Program-made: the position numbers and the translations under genes
Assembly: GCA_043742865.1 (NCBI GenBank)
Contig: JAYTXR010000042.1
Coordinates: 1-7,868, forward strand
Direction of reading: 5' to 3'
Source: PALSA-911 sp043742865
Lineage (GTDB): Bacteria > Pseudomonadota > Alphaproteobacteria > Acetobacterales > Acetobacteraceae
Length of the DNA: 7,868 nt
Part shown: in pieces, positions 1 through 5,995 of the stretch
Layout of the letters: each line of letters starts with the position of its first letter
How positions within the stretch are numbered: position 1 is the first letter of the stretch
The notes under the pieces: generated by a model
Database searches by the model: none
The model's input: only the letters and a program-made list of their open reading frames with translations
Told to the model about the DNA's origin: nothing

Positions 1-2996
1 CCGTCACCGTTGAAGTCAGACAACGCCACGCTCCTCGCGATTGTCCGCAAGCCAATATCGCTGCCGGCGATTGTTGGGCTGAGCGCAAAATTGCCAGACG
101 CATAGTTGCCGGCAAGAACCAGGGTCGCGAGCACGGCGCCGCCGTTGAACAGCGTCAGCTCCCCCGAATTCGCACCCGTCGGGACGTAGGCAACGTCGTT
201 GGCGGCGACGCCGAAGCTGATGCTGTTGCCAATTTGCCAGCCGGTGATCGTCGCGGCGATGTTGAACGGCGTGCCGGCCGTTGCATTGGTTCCGATCGTC
301 AGGGTCGCCGTGGGATCCGTGAACACGATGCTGTCACCGGCCGCGACATTGCCGTTGACCGTCACCGCGCCGTTGCCGCCGATCCGCAGCGCCCCGGTCC
401 CGGACAGGGGGCCGATCAGCGTCAGCGTACCGGCGGCTTCGGACAGCACGCCGTTATCGACAATGGCACCGGTGATCGTTGCATCCGTGGCCACGGCCAC
501 CAATTGACCGGCGTCGATGGTGATGGTGCCGGCAGCGGCGGTGCCGGCGCCGATTTCGATTGCGCTGATGGCATCCACGAACAGCGAGGGGGAGGCTATG
601 GAAGCCGTGCCGGCATTGCGGCTGGTCGGCGCCGGGATGGCAATCCCGCCGGCCTGCACCCGCCCGCCCTTCGTCACACTGAGGCTGCCGGTTCCGAGAT
701 CGGTGGTTGCCGTCGGGCCCAGGGTCAACAGGGTCTGAACGGTCAGGCGGGAGCCCGCGCCATTGACGTTGATAGATCCGGCGGTTTCGGTGAGCGCGTT
801 GGCGGAGAACACGCCGGCGTTCATTACCGCGATCGCGCCGATGGAGTCGAACGAATACGCCGCCGCGCCGGCCGGCGGCAGCCCTGCTGCCCCCAGGCTC
901 ACGGCACCGGTTACCACGGCACTGGCGCCGGCCCCGCTCACCGAGACCGACCCTTGCGCGATCGTCAGCGCGGCCGCATTCAGCGTAGCGCCTGGCGCCA
1001 GCAGGATGCCGGCGGCGGCACCGGGGTCGTGGCTGCCGGGGCCGGTGACGCTCTGCGCCCCGATTGTGACCGCGCCGGATACAACCAACGTCGCGCCGGT
1101 GCCGGCCAGGCCCAGGATGCCGAGGCCCGGGAGGCCTACGCCCAGGCTGCCGCTGGCCAGGGTGACGGCGCTGGCGGTGACGAGATTGGCTACGATCAGG
1201 GCGCCGGGCGCATAGACGTAGCTGACGGAACTGGAACCCGCGCCGACCGTAACCCTGGCGCCGACCGCCAGCGCGCCGGCCTGGTAGAAGCCGCTCAGGT
1301 CGACATTGCCGATCAGCGCCAGGCTGGCCGAACTTCCCCCGCCGCGGATCACCTCGTAGGCCGTCGCAGCCGGGCCGGAGACCGTCACCGCGGTCAGGGC
1401 GCCAGGCGAGAAATTGCCCGTGCTGCCGGCCGAGGTCAGGTCCAGCCAGTTGGAGGTTGCCCCCCAATTGCCCCCCGTGGAACCGACCCAGGCATAGGCG
1501 TCCGAGTTCGACGCCATTCCCAGGCCGCTGTTGATCTGCGGCGCCAGCAGACCGATGAAGCTGCCACCACTGGTTGTCGGGCTGAGCACGAAGTTGCCGG
1601 GCGTGTAGTTTCCTGAAATACTAAGAGCTGCCAGGGCATTGCTGCCGTTTAACAGCGTCAAAATGCCGAGCGTCGAGGTGATCGGGCTATAGGCGAGGCC
1701 GGTGGCGGCGACGCCGAAGACGATGCTGTCGCCAAGCTGAAACGAGCTGATTGTCGCGCCGATGTTGTAGGGGGCGCCGGTCGTGGCATTGTTGCCGATG
1801 ATCAGGCTGGCGGCAGAGTCGGTGAACACGATGGCGGCGCTGGCCGAGACATTGCCGTTCATCGTCACCGTGCCGTTGCGGCCGATCCGCAGCCCTCCGG
1901 TTCCCGACACATTGCCGGACAGCGTCAGCCCGCCGCCGGCTTCAGACAGCACGCCGTTATCGACGATGGCCCCGGTGATCGCGGCGTCGGTGGTCACGGC
2001 GAGGGACTTGCCGGCATCGATGGTGATCGTGCCTGCGGCGGCCACGCCGGAACCGATATCGATGGCACCGGTGGCATCCACATACAGCGAGGCGATGGAG
2101 GTGGTCGCCGGGCCGGGATTGCGGGTGGCCGGCGCCTGGATGGCAATGCCACCGGCCTGCAGCCTGCCGCCATTCGTTACGCTTAAACTGTAAGTGCCGA
2201 AACCTCTGCTCGCCGCCAGCCCCAGGGTGAGCATCGTCTGGACGGTCAATCGCGACCCCGCGCCATCGACGGCGACCGATCCGACGGCCTCGGTCAGCGC
2301 ATTGGCAACGGCGAACCCGCCGCCGCCGAGCACCGCGATCGCGCCGATGGAGTCGAATGAGGACGCCGATCCGGCGGCAGCTTGCACCCCCGCCGCGCCG
2401 AGGCTGACCGGGCCGGAAACCGCGACATTGGCGCCGGCCCCGCTGACCGAGACCGATCCCTGCGCGATCGCCAACGCGCCCAATCCGGTCATGGTGGTGC
2501 CGGCGGTCAGGCCGATGCTGGCGCCGGCACCTGGATCGTAGAGGCCGGCGCCGACGACGCTCTGTGCCCCGATGGTGATCGCCCCGGACACTGCGAGTGT
2601 CGCGCCGGTGCCGGCAAAGCCCAGGCTGCCGTTGGCCAGATTGAGGGTGTTGGCGGACAGGCTGTTCGCCACGGTGACGGCGCCGGCGGCATAGACATAA
2701 CTGACGGAAATCGAGCCGGCGCCCACGATCGTCCGTTTTCCGACCGACAGGGCGCCGGTCGTGTAGGCGCCGTCCAACCCGACATTGCCCGTCAGCCACA
2801 AGCTGGCGGATAGTCCCCCGCCGCTAATCGCCAGACTGGCCTGACCGGCGATCGTCACCGGAGTGAGCGTGCCAGGACTCCCGGTCGCCGGATTGGCGCC
2901 CGAACTCAAATCCTGCCAGTTGCCGGCAAATCCCCACGACCCGCCAGAAGGTCCGATCCAGGCATACGCATCCGCATTGGCGGAGGGAACAGACAT
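1..2996 (-). CDS. Large beta-strand repeat surface/secreted protein, C-terminus beyond the window
   Basis: An open frame of 998 codons without a stop begins at ATG 2996-2994 and runs off the left edge, so the C-terminus is missing. The start is supported by a Shine-Dalgarno (GAGGTGG) five to six bases upstream. The translated protein is rich in Gly, Ala, Ser, Thr and Val, has very few Lys and no Cys, and alternates short hydrophobic strands with G/N/D turns, which suggests a beta-helix or beta-solenoid. It has two homologous units, residues 7-496 and 497-983. Each opens with a DAYAW(I/V)G..GG.WG...NW motif and closes with GNF.LSPT. After unit 2 the frame reads ALSDFNGD at residues 991-998, typical of the start of an FG-GAP/VCBS repeat. 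There is no N-terminal signal peptide, so type I secretion through a C-terminal signal is plausible but unproven. The likely role, as adhesin or matrix protein, is inference. Overlapping Arg-rich frames on both strands are high-GC shadows. Confidence 0.88.
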   Translation of the reverse strand, partial: MSVPSANADAYAWIGPSGGSWGFAGNWQDLSSGANPATGSPGTLTPVTIAGQASLAISGGGLSASLWLTGNVGLDGAYTTGALSVGKRTIVGAGSISVSYVYAAGAVTVANSLSANTLNLANGSLGFAGTGATLAVSGAITIGAQSVVGAGLYDPGAGASIGLTAGTTMTGLGALAIAQGSVSVSGAGANVAVSGPVSLGAAGVQAAAGSASSFDSIGAIAVLGGGGFAVANALTEAVGSVAVDGAGSRLTVQTMLTLGLAASRGFGTYSLSVTNGGRLQAGGIAIQAPATRNPGPATTSIASLYVDATGAIDIGSGVAAAGTITIDAGKSLAVTTDAAITGAIVDNGVLSEAGGGLTLSGNVSGTGGLRIGRNGTVTMNGNVSASAAIVFTDSAASLIIGNNATTGAPYNIGATISSFQLGDSIVFGVAATGLAYSPITSTLGILTLLNGSNALAALSISGNYTPGNFVLSPTTSGGSFIGLLAPQINSGLGMASNSDAYAWVGSTGGNWGATSNWLDLTSAGSTGNFSPGALTAVTVSGPAATAYEVIRGGGSSASLALIGNVDLSGFYQAGALAVGARVTVGAGSSSVSYVYAPGALIVANLVTASAVTLASGSLGVGLPGLGILGLAGTGATLVVSGAVTIGAQSVTGPGSHDPGAAAGILLAPGATLNAAALTIAQGSVSVSGAGASAVVTGAVSLGAAGLPPAGAAAYSFDSIGAIAVMNAGVFSANALTETAGSINVNGAGSRLTVQTLLTLGPTATTDLGTGSLSVTKGGRVQAGGIAIPAPTSRNAGTASIASPSLFVDAISAIEIGAGTAAAGTITIDAGQLVAVATDATITGAIVDNGVLSEAAGTLTLIGPLSGTGALRIGGNGAVTVNGNVAAGDSIVFTDPTATLTIGTNATAGTPFNIAATITGWQIGNSISFGVAANDVAYVPTGANSGELTLFNGGAVLATLVLAGNYASGNFALSPTIAGSDIGLRTIARSVALSDFNGD
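48..1508 (-). repeat. Protein-level tandem repeat, unit 2 (487 residues)
   Basis: This encodes residues 497-983. It opens NSDAYAWVGSTGGNWG and ends GNFALSPTIAGSDIGL. Compared with unit 1 it carries an insertion of about 11 residues rich in Gly, Leu and Pro (GLPGLGILGL, near 1100-1150). It also lacks the linker that follows unit 1. Homology stops at residue 983, and the next residues lead into DFNGD, so unit 2 is the last of this repeat type before a different domain begins. Confidence 0.88.
1509..2978 (-). repeat. Protein-level tandem repeat, unit 1 (490 residues)
   Basis: This encodes residues 7-496 of the repeat protein. Landmarks in order are NADAYAWIGPSGG, SVSYVYAAGA, GAQSVVGAG, AQGSVSVSGAGA, SFDSIGAIAV, DGAGSRLTVQT, AGGIAI, AGTITIDAG, ITGAIVDNGVLSEA and GNFVLSPT. 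Each recurs in the same order 490 residues later. By eye well over half of the positions are identical. Some DNA stretches of about 25 bases are unchanged, for example around the SFDSIGAIAV block, so the duplication is fairly recent or kept similar by conversion. Confidence 0.9.
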
Positions 2997-3000
2997 GTGA

Positions 3001-3007
3001 CCACCTC
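3001..3007 (-). promoter_or_regulatory. Shine-Dalgarno of the repeat protein
   Basis: On the minus strand GAGGTGG lies just ahead of GTCAC-ATG. This is a strong ribosome binding site and it fixes the start of the large reading frame at 2996. Confidence 0.75.
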
Positions 3008-3091
3008 GAAACGATGAGGCATCGCCGTCACGGTTTCCGGCAACCGCTACGAACCGTCCCCGGCATGCATCGTCCGCTTCACTAAGAGATC

Positions 3092-3114
3092 GTTAACGAT
3101 TAACGAACGGTTAA
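3092..3114 (-). promoter_or_regulatory. TTAA cluster, candidate CtrA-type box
   Basis: Three TTAA tetramers fall within 22 bp (3093-3096, 3100-3103, 3111-3114) in a region where A/T-only tetramers are otherwise rare. Two are separated by exactly seven bases, giving TTAA-CCGTTCG-TTAA on the minus strand. That is the spacing of the alphaproteobacterial CtrA consensus TTAA-N7-TTAA. The first is part of a GTTAAC palindrome. The cluster lies about 95-120 bp upstream of the repeat-protein start, a fitting place for an activator site. Assignment to CtrA rests on spacing alone. Confidence 0.4.
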
Positions 3115-3149
3115 GGAATTCCGGATTTCCGCGTGCGCCGATCCATTGT

Positions 3150-3164
3150 TGACGAAAATCGTCA
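3150..3164 (-). terminator. Short hairpin over the AEC permease stop codon (weak terminator candidate)
   Basis: TGACGA-TTT-TCGTCA on the minus strand is a perfect 6-bp stem with a 3-base loop, and its first bases are the TGA stop of the permease gene. No T-run follows (AACAATGG), so it does not fit an intrinsic terminator well. It may protect the 3' end of the transcript or be chance. Confidence 0.25.
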
Positions 3165-4094
3165 GCCCGACAGCCAGGCCAGCAATACCGACAGGGTCAC
3201 GAACGAGGCCACCGTCGACACTAGAATGATCCCGGACACGGACGCACGCTGGCGTCCATAGAGCTGCGCGAGGGTGAACGCGCCGGACCCGGTCGGCAGC
3301 GCGCTCATCACCACCGCGGTCGCCGCCCATACCGGGGGCAGCGCCATCAGTTTGTAGGCGATCACCCAGGCGATCGTCGGCTGGACCAGCAGCTTGATGC
3401 CCACCAGCTGGAAAACCAGCCGGGGTGCGAACCGCTCGCTCTGTTCGCCCAGCAGCAGCCCGATCGCCACCAGCGCGCACGGGCTGGACGCACCCCCCAT
3501 CAGCGTCAGAAACCGGTCCATCGGCACCGGCAGGCCCAAGCCGGACAGCGCCACCAGCAGGCCGAGCATGGACGAGATCAGCAGCGGGTTGCGCCCCAGC
3601 GCGCGGCCCACCTTGTACGTAGTGCGGCGCCAACTGGGGATAGCCTGCTGATCCGCCTCGATCAGCGCGATGGCGGCGGCGAAATGCGGGCAGGCGGTGA
3701 TCATCATGGCGACCACCCCCGGCACCAGGCTGCCCTCGCCGAACGCGATCAGGCATAGCGGAATGCCCATATACCCGGTGTTGGAAAACGTGCCGCCGAG
3801 CGACAGCAACGTCGCGTCCGCGAGCCGCGTGCCGGTCGCGCGCAGCACGACCAGCAGGGCGACAAACGGCAGCAGAATGGCGCCGCCATAGGCCGCCAGG
3901 AAGCCGGGATCGCCGAGATCGGCCGGGCGGATTTTTGCCATCGCCTGGAACAGCACCGACGGCAGTGCCAGGTAGACGACAAAAAGATTGAGCGAGGACG
4001 TGGCATGCGGCCCCAGAAACCCGCGCCGCGCGGCGATCACCCCCGCCAGGATCAGCGCGAAGACCGGCAGCGCGACGGTGACGATCGCGCTCAT
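3162..4094 (-). CDS. AEC (auxin efflux carrier) family permease
   Basis: This 310-residue protein is strongly hydrophobic throughout and of normal length for the bacterial AEC family, which has about ten membrane helices in two inverted halves. The first helix covers roughly residues 3-21. A family-typical YLALPSVLF follows at 41-49, and the conserved discontinuous-helix motif NTGYMGIP is at 105-112. A polar loop near 145-165 (EADQQ, RRTTYK) separates the halves. The second half contains NPLLISSMLGLL and a late LPTGSGAF motif. Known members of the family export or exchange auxin, malate, malonate and other organic acids across the inner membrane; the substrate here cannot be read from sequence. 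The gene starts 36 bp after the stop of the Baeyer-Villiger monooxygenase on the same strand, so co-transcription is likely. Its Shine-Dalgarno is poor, as the bases before ATG are GGCACCCACC. That fits translation coupled loosely to the gene upstream. Confidence 0.9.
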   Translation of the reverse strand: MSAIVTVALPVFALILAGVIAARRGFLGPHATSSLNLFVVYLALPSVLFQAMAKIRPADLGDPGFLAAYGGAILLPFVALLVVLRATGTRLADATLLSLGGTFSNTGYMGIPLCLIAFGEGSLVPGVVAMMITACPHFAAAIALIEADQQAIPSWRRTTYKVGRALGRNPLLISSMLGLLVALSGLGLPVPMDRFLTLMGGASSPCALVAIGLLLGEQSERFAPRLVFQLVGIKLLVQPTIAWVIAYKLMALPPVWAATAVVMSALPTGSGAFTLAQLYGRQRASVSGIILVSTVASFVTLSVLLAWLSG

Positions 4095-4130
4095 GGTGGG
4101 TGCCGGCCCGAAAGCGGGCGCGCGGTGGAC

Positions 4131-5783
4131 CTATTCCGCCGCCGCCGCCGCCACCGTCGCCATGGTCTGCCCGCTGCGTCGGAACCCCTCATATCCCTGT
4201 GCGGCGATCTGCGTGCATTTCTGCCGATAGGCGCCGACGCCGCCGATATAGGGCATGAACACCCGCGGCTTACCGGGGATGTTGGCGCCGACATACCAGG
4301 AATTAGCGGTGGGGTACAGCGTCAGATCGGCCACCTCGTTCACATGGCCCACCCAGCCATCCTCGGCCGGAAGTGTCGCCTCGATGCAGTCCAGGCCGGC
4401 GGCGCGCAAATCCGCCACGCAGCCGGCGATCCAGTCGACATGCTGCTCGATCGAAACGATCATGTTGGACAGCACCGACGGGCTGCCGGGGCCGGTGACG
4501 ATGAACAGATTGGGAAATCCCGCGGTCATCACGCCCAGATAGGTGCGCGGCCCGTCCGCCCATTTCTGCGCCAGGCTGCGCCCGTCGCGCCCGACGATGC
4601 CCATCTTCAGCAGCGCGCCGGTCATGGCGTCGAAGCCGGTGGCGAACACGATCACATCCAGAGGGTAGTCTGTCCCCCCTGTCCGCAACCCGGTCGGGGT
4701 GATCGTCTCGATCGGGGCGTCCTTGATATCGACTAGTTTGACGTTGGGCCGATTATAGGTCTGGTAGTAGTTGGTATCAACGCAGATGCGCTTGGTGCCG
4801 ATCGGATGGTTCTTCGGCAGCAGCAATTCGGCCACCGCCGGGTCGTGCACGGTGGCGCGGATCTTGTCGTGCACGAAGGCAACCGCAGTGTCGTTGGACG
4901 CCTTGTTGGTGACCAGATCGGCAAACGCGGTCATGAAGGCGGTGCCGCCCTCGGCCCAGCGCGCCTCATAGATCCGCCGACGCTCGTCGGCATCCACCTC
5001 CAGCGCGGATTTCTCGTTGATTTCATACAGAATGCCGGAGCGCATCTCGCGCGCCTTTAGCCGGTGTTCGGGGTAGTCCGTCTTCCACCATTGCTCGTAG
5101 TCGGACGGCATGTCGGTGTTGCGGGAAGGGATAGAAAAATTCGGCGTGCGCTGGAACACCGTCAGATGGGCGGCGGTTTCGGCGATCACCGGGATGGCCT
5201 GGATGGCCGAGGACCCGGTGCCGATCACGCCGACGCGCTTGCCGGCAAAATCCACGCCCGCATGCGGCCATGCGCCAGTGTGGTAGGTGTCTCCCGTGAA
5301 ATTTTCCAGCCCGTTGAAATCGGGGGTCCGCGCGGCCGACAGGCAGCCGGTGGCCATCACGCAGAACCGTGCGAGCACGGTCTCGCCTTGCGCCGTGCGG
5401 ATTTGCCATTGGTTTGCGACTTCGTCGAACACCGCGTCGGTGACGCGGGTTTCAAATTCGATGTGCCGGCGCAGGTCCAGCCGGTCCGCAACATGATTGG
5501 CATAGCGCAGGATTTCCGGCTGGGCGGAGAAGCGTTCCGACCACTGCCATTCCTGCTGAAGTTCGTTCAGGAATGAATAGGAATACTGCATGCTCTCCAC
5601 ATCGCAGCGCGCGCCGGGATAGCGGTTCCAGAACCAGGTGCCGCCGACCCCGGTGCCGGATTCCAGCACCCGGACCGACAGGCCGAGCGCGCGCAGGCGA
5701 TACAGCATATACAGACCGGCGAACCCGGCGCCGACGATGACGGCGTCCACGGTGCGGGCGGGTGTTTCCTGCGTGACTGGCAT
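4131..5783 (-). CDS. Type I Baeyer-Villiger monooxygenase (flavin-dependent, phenylacetone-monooxygenase type)
   Basis: This 550-residue cytosolic FAD enzyme should use NADPH and O2 to insert oxygen next to a ketone carbonyl, making an ester or lactone. Visible signatures: FAD-binding GAGFAG at 18-23; GGTWFWNRYPGARCD at 47-61, typical of the class; the Baeyer-Villiger fingerprint FTGDTYHTGAWP at 162-173 (F-x-G-x3-H-x3-W-P); NADPH-binding GTGSSA at 188-193 with QRTPN at 211-215; GTKR ending in R332, which aligns with the catalytic arginine of phenylacetone and cyclohexanone monooxygenases; and ATGFD at 381-385. GPGSPSVLSNM at 431-441 keeps the active-site bulge found in phenylacetone monooxygenase but not in cyclohexanone monooxygenase. 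Length is normal and all catalytic residues seen are intact. A GGAGA ribosome site lies nine bases before ATG. The C-terminus ends in a run of alanines (AAAAAE). It is divergent from the CYP153 gene across 212 bp. The substrate is unknown; an aryl, steroid-like or long-chain ketone is possible. Confidence 0.95.
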   Translation of the reverse strand: MPVTQETPARTVDAVIVGAGFAGLYMLYRLRALGLSVRVLESGTGVGGTWFWNRYPGARCDVESMQYSYSFLNELQQEWQWSERFSAQPEILRYANHVADRLDLRRHIEFETRVTDAVFDEVANQWQIRTAQGETVLARFCVMATGCLSAARTPDFNGLENFTGDTYHTGAWPHAGVDFAGKRVGVIGTGSSAIQAIPVIAETAAHLTVFQRTPNFSIPSRNTDMPSDYEQWWKTDYPEHRLKAREMRSGILYEINEKSALEVDADERRRIYEARWAEGGTAFMTAFADLVTNKASNDTAVAFVHDKIRATVHDPAVAELLLPKNHPIGTKRICVDTNYYQTYNRPNVKLVDIKDAPIETITPTGLRTGGTDYPLDVIVFATGFDAMTGALLKMGIVGRDGRSLAQKWADGPRTYLGVMTAGFPNLFIVTGPGSPSVLSNMIVSIEQHVDWIAGCVADLRAAGLDCIEATLPAEDGWVGHVNEVADLTLYPTANSWYVGANIPGKPRVFMPYIGGVGAYRQKCTQIAAQGYEGFRRSGQTMATVAAAAAE

Positions 5784-5808
5784 TGTTTGCGGTCTCCGAT
5801 GATCGCTG

Positions 5809-5830
5809 GTTAGTTCATATTCCTACTAAC
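5809..5830. promoter_or_regulatory. Perfect inverted repeat GTTAGT-N10-ACTAAC, candidate operator
   Basis: Two 6-bp arms match perfectly around a 10-bp A/T-rich spacer. The centres of the arms are about 16 bp apart, close to one and a half helical turns. The site lies 26 bp ahead of the monooxygenase start codon and about 165 bp ahead of CYP153, where a repressor such as a TetR-type regulator could block the monooxygenase promoter. No regulator gene is in the window, so the binding protein is unknown. Confidence 0.45.
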
Positions 5831-5960
5831 GGGTAGCCGAGGCTGCGAAAAAGTCAATCGGGATTGTTTGCTTTTATCCACCGCCGTCTGTCACGCTGCC
5901 GGCAACGGCCGCGATGGGTAGCTCCAAAACACCAACCGCGAGCAAGCTGGGACGCACCGG

Positions 5961-5984
5961 CCGCAGAATAAGCCGCAAAATAAG
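5961..5984 (+). repeat. 12-bp tandem duplication in the CYP153 leader
   Basis: CCGCAGAATAAG is followed directly by CCGCAAAATAAG, 11 of 12 bases identical. The second copy ends inside the AAGGGGAG Shine-Dalgarno, so the duplication forms the immediate 5' leader of the P450 gene. Confidence 0.8.
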
Positions 5985-5989
5985 GGGAG
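5982..5989 (+). promoter_or_regulatory. Shine-Dalgarno of CYP153
   Basis: AAGGGGAG ends six bases before the ATG at 5996. It supports this start, which includes the TEDLA repeats in the protein, over any internal start. Confidence 0.75.
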
Positions 5990-5995
5990 CCAAAG

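Larger units (their letters stand above)
5784..5995. promoter_or_regulatory. Divergent promoter region between the monooxygenase and CYP153 genes
   Basis: This 212-bp intergenic stretch must hold promoters for both outward-facing genes. It is more A/T-rich than the flanking coding DNA around 5809-5880. A TTGACT hexamer on the minus strand (5857-5852) could be a -35 for the monooxygenase gene, but no convincing -10 sits 16-18 bp further on. No clear sigma-70 promoter was found for CYP153. The most notable elements are the inverted repeat at 5809-5830 and the 12-bp tandem duplication at 5961-5984. Confidence 0.6.

Noticed and set aside
234..1616. Long plus-strand frame of 460 codons and similar frames (454-1467 and 1957-2799 minus, 2382-2813 plus)
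   Set aside because: They are rich in Arg, Gly, Asp and Gln from GC-rich DNA, have no domain, and overlap the repeat-protein frame, which has repeats, a ribosome site and plausible composition.
4005..4736. Plus-strand frame of 243 codons antisense to the monooxygenase and permease
   Set aside because: Low-complexity His/Arg/Gly/Asp-rich product with no recognised motif, opposite two well-supported genes.
5845..5880. Sigma-70 promoter from TTGACT on the minus strand
   Set aside because: A good -35 hexamer is present, but the bases 16-18 bp further on (around ACCCGT) do not resemble a -10, so no promoter is called as a separate feature.
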